From Marisa cornuarietis (lineage: Eukaryota; Mollusca; Gastropoda; Architaenioglossa; Ampullariidae), in the NCBI GenBank assembly GCA_004794655.1, contig SMMW01000149.1, positions 1,240,001 through 1,304,000 on the forward strand: a stretch of DNA of 64,000 bases, given 5' to 3'. Below the pieces are notes generated by a model. It did not search any database, was not told the DNA's origin, and was given only the letters and a program-made list of their open reading frames with translations. The position numbers and the translations under genes were made by a program. Every line of letters begins with the position of its first letter. Position 1 is the first letter of the stretch. Shown one piece after another: positions 25,501 through 36,500 of this stretch.

Positions 25501-28492
25501 GAAAGTACCATGACAAGTGTGGTTTTAGAAAATATTGAGACACTTATGGAGACATTTTTCTTTGTTGATGCCCACTTCCTGAGGATTATCGAGTCCAATG
25601 ATATTATTGTGATGTAACAAAGAAGTTAAGACGTTCAATAATTTTAAAAGTGCGAAACTCTAGCTGCCTACAGCTTAATACACACATTAAAAATGAAAAG
25701 GCCCGTGTCACTTTAAAGACAAATTCTTCGGGAGAAGGGGCTCGAACTCTCGAACATTTTATTGACTTAAGGCCATTTCAGCCATTGTCACTTTTACAGG
25801 GTGAGCATATAAATATCATCCTCTCATTCGTCCAATCACCTATTCATTCATATGTGTCCCGTCATACATACATACAATTTGTATACATGATCTATATAGC
25901 AGTTTTCTCACTCACCCACTCGTCCAGTCACCTCTCCATTTATACCCCTCTCATCCCTACCCTATATATATATATATATATTCTGTACGCACACTTTATG
26001 ACCACTTCTTAATGTTGATATTATGATTCAAAAACACATTTCACATGCAGAGCAGCATCAATATACATGTACCGGGTGTCTCAATCACACTTCGCAAACA
26101 TGAGCTTCGCTTGTCTCCCTTCTTTTTTTAAAACATTAATTTATGAATTAACCAAGCGAGTTGTCTTATTCTTCCTTCATTATCAGATGATAGTATTTGA
26201 ACAAGTTATTGTTCTTCATTGTGTGGTGGGACATGTTTCAGATATTTTGGCCGAAAGTCTACATATCTGGGACAATCAAAAGGAACATGGGCTTCATCCT
26301 CTGTAAAATGTATGCAGAAAGGAGATTTATTTGTGTTCTCTACCCTATCTTGTACAAAACGATTTTTGTGAGTATTTATATCACTCACTCCTAGACAAAA
26401 GCGTGTTAATTCATCCCTGATTTTTTTTTACGTTTACATAATCAAAGTACATGGCATGAGAGTGGATTTGTGCGATCGGTAAAACTGGAAGCGTCCATTG
26501 TGGCTCATGTTCGCAACCCACGTTTGCTGAGTGACATCTCTCACTCTAAATTTTAGAGAAGCGGGAAACATTTTATGGACTTCTACTCCTTGATTTAACC
26601 ATACCTGAATAAAACCCATAGATCTCACTTTTGTTACCCAGTTTGTTTTGCCTTGTGCATCAAGATGAAATAATAATTGATACGCTTGTTTGGGTATGCG
26701 GTCCATGGACATTTTTGTCAATCGGAGCCAGAATTTGATAGTTCTCATATAGCAGCTGACTAGAAGCGGATAAGGTCCAAGTTCCCCATATATCATATCT
26801 GATGGTGTATGTATTGGAACATTCAAAAACTTACATGCGTAAAGACAGGACTATTATCATGGAGAAGTCCCCATACTTCGGATGCACACGGAACAGTTGA
26901 TTGTTCGGGAGAAGGGAGGGAATTAGTGGTTCGAATTTACGTGGACGGGTAGAGTTATTGTCCGTGAGCCTTTAATGTTGCCTTTAAAATAAATGTAAGT
27001 ATACATAACTAAAACTTTCAAGGAAAGTTAAAAAGACAACAAAAGAATACATCTACGTGTGTATGTAATGTAAGTGAATCTGAAATTGTCTTCGATGTAG
27101 AGCAATATGTGGCCGCTAGGGGCTCAGAGTGAAGGCGTTGCCAGGGTTACCTATAAACCTTAGAGGTCACGTGATGGGTGTCTTACCATAATGTCCTCTC
27201 CTGCTGTACTGCATGCCCACGTTGATGAGCAAAGGAACCAGGTCTGAGGGCGCCATGCTGGGAAGCCCTCTTCTTTCCTGCAGAGACTGGCGGTAATAAT
27301 GCAGCGCCAGATCCTGATTGTCACCGCCTGTTACACGAAACAACACAAGTATTACATTCCTTTAGGTTAAAATAAGTAATAAAAATTAAATGATGGAACC
27401 ACCAGTAAAGACTGAACAGCTGAACAACACGTGTCACACGCCACACATGAGAGGGAGGGGAGTGATGTTCCTTTGCCTTACCTGCTTGAGAGGGCTAGGT
27501 CTTCGGATTTCTTTAGATATTGTTATTTTTTTGAGTTAATTTTGATGTTAGAGTCCATCGTTTGACCTGTCGCGATCTTAGTGATGTGCTGGACTGTGCG
27601 TCTTGATTGTGACATTTTGTTTCACTTCTACGACTTCAGCTGGTCCGTTGACTAACGGTCCTTTCTTCCACGACGCCATTTTCATCTCAGTCCAGTTTCT
27701 TGTCTGTACACGTCGACAGCGAGAAGACAATGTGCACTGTGACTAAACTGCTTGATGACTAGAGGCAACAAAAACTATCTACACCTGATTTGACCTGCAG
27801 AAAGGTTTATTCTTAACATTTTTTATCCGTTATTTCTAGTGATTTCCTCGATGACAGCTGCAGGTCTAAACTATTAAGTCGTAGGCGGTGAAATGTGTTT
27901 GACTAACAAAACCAAGAAGTATACTTGTAGACCCGACACCTCAAGACGCCATCTTGGTAGCGTACGCCTACCTGAACGTCTTCTGTAATAAAATCGATCT
28001 CATGGTAATCCTTAGATTTCTACTAACCAGGTGTAATAAGGGGTAGGGGTGGTATACTTAAAAGACGAATTATTAACACATTCAATCGGCATGTTTACCA
28101 TACATTCTGAACAGCAGATGTGTCATGAACCTTTCAAAGTGCGCCCCACCCTCTACCCCCTGTCACAAATGTTTCTTTGCTCTGTCATAACAGGTTGTTA
28201 AGAACCAAGTCGCTCACTGCGTTCGTAGATAAGACCAAGGTTATTGAGCAGCGTTGTTCTGTCTGGATGATAGGTTGTGAGCTGGGAACATAGCTCCAGT
28301 GCTTCCTCTACCATTTTCTTTGCCTCTTCCAGTTTACCTAACAAGACAAGATAATACTCTCTAAAATTTCTTTTTATATAATATATTTATAAGACAGAAT
28401 ATATATCTGACATATACATTGTTATCTGGACAAAAGATTGACACAAATATAAACTTAATAACTGAAATTTCTTTAAAAAATAGCTCCATGTC

Positions 28493-28545
<53 letters not shown>

Positions 28546-31500
28546 GGGCCAAAAGTATATCGCAACATTTCTGAAACTTGTCCCTGCCGCTATGACACAA
28601 ATTCCAGTTAATATCAATGTCCATTAATGCTTGTTTGATGCTCCTTCCATTTATTCAACGAAGTAATGAAAAATAAAAAACTTAAAAAGCACCATGACTC
28701 GTTTTCCTGATTGTACACGTACTTTTGGCATAATGTACATGCATATATATATATATATAGATGTAGAGTGATGCTCTAGTTTAGCTACTAATATTTCAGT
28801 TTACGATCACGTTCACGCTCACCTCTAAAGATTAAGGGCAGGGACAGGTAGCAGCGAAGTCTGATGGGGAAGTACACCACCTGTGAATCTGCCGCGTGGG
28901 TAGCGTCTTCAGAAAAGTCCCTCGCCATACTCAGATACCTGTCAACAGGGACCACAATGGCTTAAAGGGCACAGGGCACAGGACGTTTATTTTTCAAATG
29001 ATTGGGCTGATACATACCTAACGACAGCGACATGTTCAGAAAGACTCATTTAATCCAACGTTAGTTTCATTTCATTTTCCTTTAATCTATTTAACCTTTA
29101 GATTTACAGAAAAAAGTAAAAGAACCAAGGAACGCATATCGGTGTACTACAATGTATAAATAGTGTAGGAAGGATGAGAGCAGAAAAAACATGAACCCTC
29201 GTAGTGTAGGAATTTCAAATGGTCAACGTTTACAGGTTTCCAGTCAGTCACATATGAGGTGTTGTAGCTGAACCCAAGCCCAAGGCATGTGATAAACACA
29301 GAACGAAGACGATGTAGATAAGCAGATACACAATCCAAAAGAAATAATTTTCGTTAATGCACACATGCAAATCTTTTAACGATACCACATACACTACGCG
29401 AACATATCATGCTCCAAGTATGACAAGATACCTATAGGCTTCGTCGTGTTGACCCAGACGGAAGTAAATAAGACCGAGGTCAAACAGCATGCGCGCGCAA
29501 TGTACAGAAGGCTCTGCTTCTGTCAGTTTGGTGACGGAATCTCTCACTCGGCGAAGAGCCTCGTCCCAGTCTGTGCCTGGAAGAAAATGGTAAAAGTAAT
29601 TACAAGCAGCTTATAGTTTGTCCTCGTCACCATGAAGCTTCATTTCTGTTTTTTGTAGTTGTTGATTTTGTAAAGGAAAGTGTTTCCACCTCTCGGTGAT
29701 TTCGCACTTTATTTCTGTTTCCTTTTTAGAAACGATTTTAAGCCGCGGCGTGGCGCACGTGTGTGGGATGCGCAGTCTAAGGTTTAAAACAGAGCACAGA
29801 AAGTTTTGCCGTGCATAAAACGGAGGAGAGGAGTGAGATGGTCCCATTTCGTGGCTCTAAGCACCAGACGTGCAGCGGAGTTCTGTACTTTCTGCAGTTT
29901 CTGAATGATATATGAGAGGCAGTGTGCGAGCAACCTTGATATGATTGGGCAAACTGACGAGTGAAGGCTAATTTCTTTTTCTAAAGCATAGGAAGGCTTC
30001 TGTTTTATCGTCGTTTATTTTTAAAATGGGACACCAAAAGGGGGATTACATAAATCCAGGGTCCTTAACTTTTAAGTCGAAGCTGTTAAAAAAACTTTAC
30101 ATACCTGCTTGTATAAAAATCTCCCTATTATCTAGCGGCAAAAAGTTTCTAAAGGATTATAGGGTCAACCCTACCCATAAACCAGTGATATTCATTATTT
30201 CATTGGTAATGAACATTTTCCAGACATTTGATTGGTTCTTTTAACACTTGAGCCGTATACGGGGGTAAATCGCCTTTTCCTGTCTCAATATGTACAAACC
30301 TTCAAATTGGCTCATAGCATTTCCCGTCAAGCCCCACAGCACGGCATGGTCACATGACGTCCCAAACATCTCGGCAGCATGAGCCATGTCCTCCAAAAAC
30401 TTCTTCGCTTCTTTGGGGAAGCACCTGACGAGCAGCCTGTCCGCTGCCAGCGCCACCTGTCGACATTATCTCTGCGTTAAACTGCGGCAAGACATGTAAT
30501 TATGAGAACTGCTTGCAGCTGTAATAACAGCAACAACAACATCGAAACAAATACACCAGCGTCATTCACCACAATCTCAGAAGCAGGAATAGGAAAAAAG
30601 GTAACTGACAGCAAAGCGATTTCAAAGACTTAAGAAATTACCGAAGATCTCTTGAAAATGTCTTATTATCTTTAAACATTGTATTAAAGCAGTTCCAAGC
30701 TTATCGGAGATTCGCACAATTCTAATGATGAGAAAAGACGCCGTTCTTACGTTTTCAGATAAACCGTCAGTTATATGTGTAAAGCATACATATACATAAG
30801 AAATGTTATTTGTAAAGTAACGCGGTTGTAGCTATGACAACGCCGAGTGTTTCATCAGTTCGAAGTGCATATGTGTCGTGTACGTCCTCCCTAACCTTTT
30901 GCAGAATAATCTTACCCGGACCCTCCGCATGCCTTTCTCATACTTTAAAATCTCGACTAGACCCTCATCTATGAAAAAAAAGTGAACCAACATGAAGATT
31001 TGTGATACAGCACGAAATGAATGTAACCAGATAACAAATGAAAGAGACTAAAGTGACCACTGGAACGCAGCCGTAAACATCTACTGAACAGGAGTCATCC
31101 AAGAAAGAGTGACAAGAATTCGCCTGTAAGGGTAGGATAGTTTACCTGAAGAAAAGCCGGGTAACTGTTTCTCGTGCAATGGATGGCCTGCCGCAGCGCC
31201 CGCTCCAGACGAGGCCAGTCGCCAGCAACGTAACCCACCACCGTCTGCTGCGACTTCATGAACAGTTTGGTCTGCGCATGCTCCAGTACGTTTCCAAGGA
31301 ACGTCACCACACGCAACCTAGCCTGGTGACGTACAGCGGTTTAATCCAATCAAGACACAGCATTAAGTGTATTCAGTCACGTGCACTGAATATGACAATC
31401 TAGTCAGAGAGATGGACAACAAGTCAGTGTTTTGTGAAAAATGGGGTCTGCGTTGCTACGAGACGAAATAGTTGCATGCAACAGCGCAGCATCAATCCAT

Positions 31501-32542
31501 GAAGTGAATTCAGTACAATTAAGTCAACTTTTTTGGTTTCTTCTTCTTCTTCTCATGGGTGGGCCGGTGGCGCAACGGTTAGCGCCAGTCACCAATACAG
31601 TGAGTAAGGGTTGGCTGTCCTGGGTTCAGCTCACGTCTCGGGACGCTGTTCTTTCTCAGCGTGTGGCATCTTTTTACAGGGCTGGCTGCCTTTTCGTGAT
31701 ATAGGTTTAGTTGTTGGCTCGGTGTAAAACACCAATTCCCTCAACTCTTCTTTTTCTTTCTAACAGTTGTCCCGGTATTAGCCATCAACCAAACTAATAT
31801 AAAACAAGGTATGATATCAACTGTGAGTGCAGGAGGAATATGTACAAAAGTGGTAATCATTAATACATATTTACAGGGGGTTCTGCAGTCCGGAAGTATC
31901 TCAAATGGTTTAAATCTTTGAATCTGCAAGCACATCCTTGTGCTAGGCTCGCCTATAGGGGATAAGAGGCTTCATCAAATGATCTTTGTGATTTAAGTAT
32001 TTCAGTAACTCTTGTCGGAAGCAGGAGATGAGGAGAAACGCTATTCCACAGAACATTCCCTGACTGTTTCAGGTTGGATTTAAGTAGGTTAATTCTTGGA
32101 AGAGGGATAATGAGTGTAGGAGAAGTTCGCATAAAGTCTCAAGTACACTGTCTAGTCTCAGACAATGTATACATGTGAATTAAAAAAAAACTCAGAGCGC
32201 TAATTCAGTGATATTCTTCCTCGCTAGACAGACGGTCACCCACCCATGTCTTACCCGATCGTCCGTCACCACGTGACCCAGTCGTGTGGCAGGAGGCAAA
32301 AGCACCGGCGCGACGTTCCGCTGCAACGACCCCGTGACCTCCCGCGTCTGCGGGCAGTAGTGGGCGAGGAGAAGCAGCAAGGTCTGCATCCTCCCAGCAT
32401 TCCGTGCGTCATCCTGCAGCTGCTGCTGCTGGCGGCAGTCCATCACAGCCTGTAGCGCCACCTGTGAGAAGTCGCCGCCCTGCAGCAATCCCGCCAGCTC
32501 CCTCATCTGCTCGTCGCTGTCGTTTTCCTCCGCCATCTCCAT
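16537..32542 (-). CDS. TPR-repeat protein, copy B (10 exons, 603 aa)
   Basis: Exons in transcript order (minus strand): 32255-32542, 31146-31322, 30300-30456, 29432-29576, 28823-28938, 28218-28337, 27187-27327, 25053-25164, 23996-24302 and 16537-16785. Every exon length equals that of copy A (288, 177, 157, 145, 116, 120, 141, 112, 307 and 249 nt), and the product is again 603 residues with no stop or frameshift. The same five TPR-like units are present (for example LLFDLGLIYFRLGQHDEAYR-type and LINVGMQYSRRGHYDTAMAH). Substitutions concentrate in the last exon and in exon 5. Intron 9 is 7.2 kb because of a LINE/Harbinger insertion, against 0.56 kb in copy A, so expression may differ. Function is not recognised. 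It is an in-paralog of the gene at 510-12426. Confidence 0.9.
17525..19260 (+). pseudogene. Harbinger Myb/SANT-like DNA-binding protein remnant
   Basis: From an ATG at 17525 the plus strand encodes KFSKAEEVARLDEFLSKKN and, after a frameshift, SAVNAVGNAHRTIVDCEAK ending at a consensus donor (gaagcgaag/gtaagt). A further exon-like block at about 18655-18830 gives LSLGYKKGETPQTGGGPPNP, and a third at 19200-19259 gives ETEENEDLHDSPSIK after a good acceptor. The pattern (SANT-like trihelix, TGGGPP linker) is that of the accessory protein of Harbinger transposons. An in-frame TAA after MADKV and later TGA codons show it is dead. Confidence 0.75.
20011..22397 (-). pseudogene. HARBI1-like transposase remnant
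   Basis: On the minus strand, 22397-22185 encodes RRVYRQNRDPMLDYYNDSEL-type N-terminal sequence and 22224-21890 encodes SLMQQVLTALRF then, in another frame, CATGSLQIVVGDTV and AGFLKDVGRIEGASINIKIP. The last block corresponds to the GCIDGTHI motif of HARBI1 nucleases, with the catalytic Asp read as Glu. A C-terminal block at about 20370-20011 gives KTRVMEEQYIGTSKRRF and, after another shift, QYSPHPTHACKINVACFVFH. The central DDE region between 20500 and 21800 was not recognised. It is non-functional. Confidence 0.78.
25240..25432 (-). mobile_element. tRNA-derived SINE (intron 7, copy B)
   Basis: Read on the minus strand, it starts with an A-box-like 'ttgcgcaacggttagag', has a B-box-like 'gggttcagctc', and ends 'ggctcggtgtaaaacaa'. 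It is clearly alignable with 31555-31742 and 36712-36880. The polymerase-III box spacing suggests a tRNA-derived head. Confidence 0.8.
26100..26830 (-). mobile_element. LINE C-terminal fragment (intron 7, copy B)
   Basis: Minus-strand translation gives NVPIHTPSDMIYGELGPYPL, a long NWVTKVRSMGFIQVWLNQGV-type block and, after a frameshift, SPFCIHFTEDEAHVPFDCPR. Spacing and motifs parallel the C-terminus of the LINE at 22582-23380 (CPFCQDEETE...CPIYSDL), so both belong to the same broad clade. Copy A lacks this segment. The exact ends are not resolved. Confidence 0.72.
28498..28542. repeat. (CA)n microsatellite
   Basis: About 22 CA units lie in intron 5 of copy B. Copy A has a shorter (TA)n(CA)n tract at the homologous place (4387-4420). 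Confidence 0.95.
29690..29960 (-). mobile_element. L2/CR1-type LINE relic (intron 3, copy B)
   Basis: The minus-strand frame includes IIQKLQKVQNSAARLVLRAT followed by KWDHLTPLL, the familiar C-terminal RT block of L2/CR1 elements. It is short and ends in stops. It is absent from intron 3 of copy A. Confidence 0.7.
31555..31742 (+). mobile_element. tRNA-derived SINE (intron 1, copy B)
   Basis: This is the most complete copy. It reads 'gggccggtggcgcaacggtt' (A box region), 'cctgggttcagctcacg' (B box region), a conserved body with 'gctgttctttctcagcgtgt', and the end 'ggctcggtgtaaaacacc'. Copy A has no SINE in intron 1 at this position. Confidence 0.85.
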
Positions 32543-32685
32543 CGTCTAGGCAAGGGCTTTCTCGCACGAGCTTATCGGCTGGAAAAGCTGGCTCACCTTT
32601 CTGACTCTGAACACGTTAGAACATTTGATTGTTAGACATTATTTCTAAAATCAGTATACTCTAGTGATTATGTCATATATAGTGC

Positions 32686-32686
32686 A

Positions 32687-32740
<54 letters not shown>

Positions 32741-32752
32741 CGTCGTCGTCGC
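32686..32752. repeat. (GAT)n followed by (CGT)n microsatellite
   Basis: About 18 GAT units switch to CGT units. An inverted counterpart, (CAT)n(CGT)n, lies at 32926-32972. Confidence 0.93.
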
Positions 32753-32925
32753 CAATGTTAATCTCAAATAGCACTAAATGATCAAATGAGGCAACAACGG
32801 ATGCTAATATGAAATAGTATTTGATGTTACTATGAAATAGCACCGGATGTTAGAGCGAAATATTTCTTGGGCGGTAGTTATTAAGCAAGGGCACGTTTTT
32901 GTAAACACCATGAATTCCCATGGTG

Positions 32926-32972
32926 CATCATCATCATCATCATCATCATCATCGTCGTCGTCGTCGTCGTCG
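32926..32972. repeat. (CAT)n followed by (CGT)n microsatellite
   Basis: CAT units run into CGT units. The CAT part is the reverse complement of the (GAT)n tract 190 bp to the left. Confidence 0.93.
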
Positions 32973-33064
32973 CAGAAACTGTTCATCGCTCACAACTTAA
33001 CTCCGGGATAACTCATACTTTCTTCATTCCAGAATTGACGACCATGTGCCCTAGCGATCATCAT

Positions 33065-33160
33065 CATTATTATTATGATTATTATTATTATTAAAGCGTT
33101 TTGAGTTTGCCTTGACAGTGGGAAAGTCACTACATTATTATTATTATTATTATTATTAAC
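33065..33160. mobile_element. LINE/SINE 3'-tail-like unit with (ATT)n
   Basis: ATT-rich sequence, then 'aaagcgttttgagtttgcc', then a second (ATT)n run. It resembles the tail units at 3525-3640 and 52590-52720, which share the AAGCG...GAGC motif next to a trinucleotide run. Confidence 0.45.
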
Positions 33161-35177
33161 AGTGCATTACAACACTAAGAACTGTCGTAATCCATCAGAC
33201 TGTATTCTGCCCCTCGTGTCAAACTTCTTGTGGCTTTATGTTTCGGCTGCTGGTCAAAACAACTAGCCAAGTCGACTTCCGGCAGCAACGGTTTATCCTC
33301 CTGGTTCATGACGAATACGTTAGTTAGTCCAAATGCTTAGACCAGTAGAAACTTGTGTCGCTAACGTGCAGGAACGGAGGGAAGGGAGCATGGTAGAGAA
33401 GACATTGGGAAGTTTCAGGCTGAGCCATCAACCAAGGCTAATTGAAGGGCAAAGCAGTCGGTCCTGTCATTGTGTGTAAAGGAAGAATAGCGATTCCCGA
33501 GACTAAATCTGAACCAAGACATTCTGTCTTCCCAGCATTGATGACAAGCGTCGAGTTTGAAGACCAGTTTCTGTTCAGCTGTCCCTGTTGTGAGATTCTT
33601 AGAAAGAAAAATAAACTCTTTTAAACACCTACGGTTCAAAGGCTTATCTATCACTTACCAATGATGAGTGGCTGATGTCCTTAGCAAAATATGTCGCTCG
33701 ATGATATGCGAGTAAAAGCACTCCTTAGTAAATCAGAGCAGAGACTGGTTAATGTTTTCTGTAACAATGGACACTTTTATGTCGATGGGACTATCTTAAA
33801 TGTAGCAGAGTCTATACGTGTCAGTTAAATAGTATGTATGTGTGAAAAATAAGTCCTGATGTAAGCATGTAGTTATAAATCCGTTTTCTGAGAGTAGTGA
33901 TGGACACCCACTGGCTTACTTCCAACGCAGACAGCTACAGTAGTAAGAATGTTCTACTAGGGATGGACATGTGCAGACATCTGTGTATACGGCCTGCCTG
34001 AGAGGCAATGCTCCTTGTGGGAAAGGGTAATCCAAATATAAGATAGCATTTATATGAGATCATAAGGGTATATATGTATATATACAAATAACATATATAT
34101 ATGTTTGTGAATTAACATTCTGTATGTTAATTTATTGGATCTGAAGGTTATAGCAACCCTCTCCTTTGGAATAAGTGGTTATTTGTGTACATTTAGATGC
34201 AGCTGTACGTACCATGCTATTCACCAGGTAATGTTTCAACTACGTATAGACGTGTGTATGTATAGATAGATGGAAATATAATGAAATACCTATAACATGC
34301 CCCTTGGGAAAGACAATATGCCTGATGACCATACACTTGGGTTCAAATTATATGAAAATGTCCATTTGCCTATAGTTTGCTGTTGAACATGCCGTGTATT
34401 TTAAATATGCTTGTATCCCTCCCATGTCATAATGACCATGAGTCATTGGCATTAGCAATATCGTTTCTCTCACACACACACACACACACACATCCTCTCT
34501 CTCTCTCTCTCTCTCACACACACATCCTCTCTCTCTCTCTCTCTCAGCGCTGCACGTTATGGCGCACTTTTTGAGTTCCCTCGTTTTGTCGCCATCCTGG
34601 CCTTTCGCGCTAAATGTGCTGAATGGATGGTGGCGACATAACGAATGTCAAGATAATGAATTTAAATCGCCCTGAGTTCACCTTCCGTTTTTGAGGTATG
34701 AGGGGCTCTAGAAGATAAACATTATATGAATGAGAGATAGTCTGCGGTTCCTTACCTTTACTTTCCTTGAAAATATTTACTGAAATTGCAGGCTGATAGC
34801 AGGAGTCAAAGACTCTTCATGTTAAATATATGCTAGACGATAGCGCCCTTGTCGTACCTGGAGTGTCCGTGTAGTGTTTAGGTAGAAGCTCGTTATTATC
34901 GAGTTGCGACAACCCGGAAGTGTAAGTACTGTACGCAGTAACAATACTCGTGGGTCATTCCGTAAAGTGAGCTCGTTCCCCGGAAAAACATCGCTAAATG
35001 CAGGATTCGGTGGGCAGCGAAACTGTTGGGACTTTCGTTAGACGTTGTGATACCGGATAATCACAAAGCGGTGAGAAATTCATTAAAATATCCCCCCCTT
35101 CTCCCCCAGAAATGCAGTGAATCTGTTTGGCTTGATAATAATGGATTGCGCCTATAGAATGTGCACACACACACAAA

Positions 35178-35293
35178 TCTCTCCGGCCCTGCGAACAGGT
35201 GTCTGATACAGTGTACCGAGACGAGATCTAAGTCCAGGGTATAATTATGTCTGTAACGGCGACTGCTTAAACCACTTCACTACCGGGCGCCTC
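35178..35293 (-). mobile_element. Diverged SINE fragment
   Basis: On the minus strand, 'agatctcgtctcggtacact' and 'cagacacctgttcgcagggc' match the body of the SINE at 31555-31742. The tRNA-like head is different or strongly diverged. Confidence 0.55.
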
Positions 35294-36500
35294 AAATAAA
35301 TTGTTCATATTTCAGAGTGCCTTGGCGCCATTCTATTTCGCAGTGACGTACACCTAACCAACCTCGTCACCGGCTTCAATCCGATACAGTAACCTCAGAA
35401 CAAGACCATCCTCGTACCCAAGGTGCACACATTTGTGACAATACGGTCACATTTGTAACGATACGCTGCATTTGTAACTAAGTTGAGATAATCGTTAAAA
35501 TTCATTTGACAAGAACTGTGAAGCCCAAAAGAAAGGGAAACAAATATTTACGTCCGGGTTGGACTACATTTGGACAGATCATGGAGAGTTGCAATAGGAC
35601 GTTAATCTAAACCCTCCTCCCTTCCCCCAGCACACACCTTCCTTTTCTTTCCGTGAGAGCTCGTGACTGGGCGGGAAAAAGTGTAGTACAATATATCACG
35701 TTGGAGTATTCGGAGTGGAGAATGATAGGAGGGGGATGGGGGACTCACGCAACAAAAATGTTGTTTCTTCTTGTGATAATGATACAAAATGAAAACTTTT
35801 CAAAAGATTACAAAAAAAGTATTCAGTATTTTTTGCAACGGTAAACAAAAACAGCTGTTAATTTGTCGTTCGCAACGTGTTAGATTTGACTGAATCTTGA
35901 CCAAAGAAAATAAAAAGATAATAAAAACAATCCACCAAAGACTTTTAAAAAGCGCGATCTGGTATCTAGGAAGTCAAAAGATTTCACATAATAAAAATAA
36001 TACAAACATTACTACCACCTCATTTAAGTTTCCTGAAAGCAATGAACTCTTACCTTTTTGAAACGATTGACTTCAGCGCCAAAAAGCAAAAAATATTTCA
36101 TGTAGTAAATACTGTAACTATGTTACCAAAGTTGTGCCATACTACTGGCACCGATCACTGAATGAGACTGCAGGTGTTTTTGTGACACCTACCTTGCCAG
36201 CGTTGAACGGAGATGCCAGTTAATGCTTTGGTAACAGTTTGTACACTGCTCTATCATTACTTGTCGAATTATGCCTGAGTCAGTTTATTCCTCGGTGTTA
36301 CAAGTATGAAAATAAAAGTGTACAGGAAAAAAATCTACATATCTTTCATAAATCGAACAAAGTAACTTTCTTTGGTGAAGTAAGTCATATCTGTCTGTCT
36401 CAGTGTCCACCATCGTGTCCTCTTTCTGTCTCTCACACAAAATACTGATAACAAAGAGAAGTGTACGTACAAACAATGTGAAATTCTCCTTCGCTCCACG

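Larger units (their letters stand above)
16024..36500. repeat. Tandem segmental duplication, copy B
   Basis: This is the same unit as 1-15450 in the same orientation, enlarged by insertions in intron 9 (LINE plus Harbinger), intron 7 (SINE plus LINE fragment), intron 3 (LINE relic) and the 5' flank. Exons match copy A closely. Introns match in blocks broken by insertions and deletions. Similarity stops near 36500. Confidence 0.93.
32543..36500 (-). other. 5' flank of TPR gene copy B
   Basis: No coding sequence was recognised. It shares blocks with 12427-15450, including the conserved segment at about 34580-34700. It contains GAT/CGT microsatellites, an ATT-rich LINE-tail-like unit at 33065-33160, a SINE fragment at 35178-35293 and CT/CA tracts at 34469-34545. 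Confidence 0.55.
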
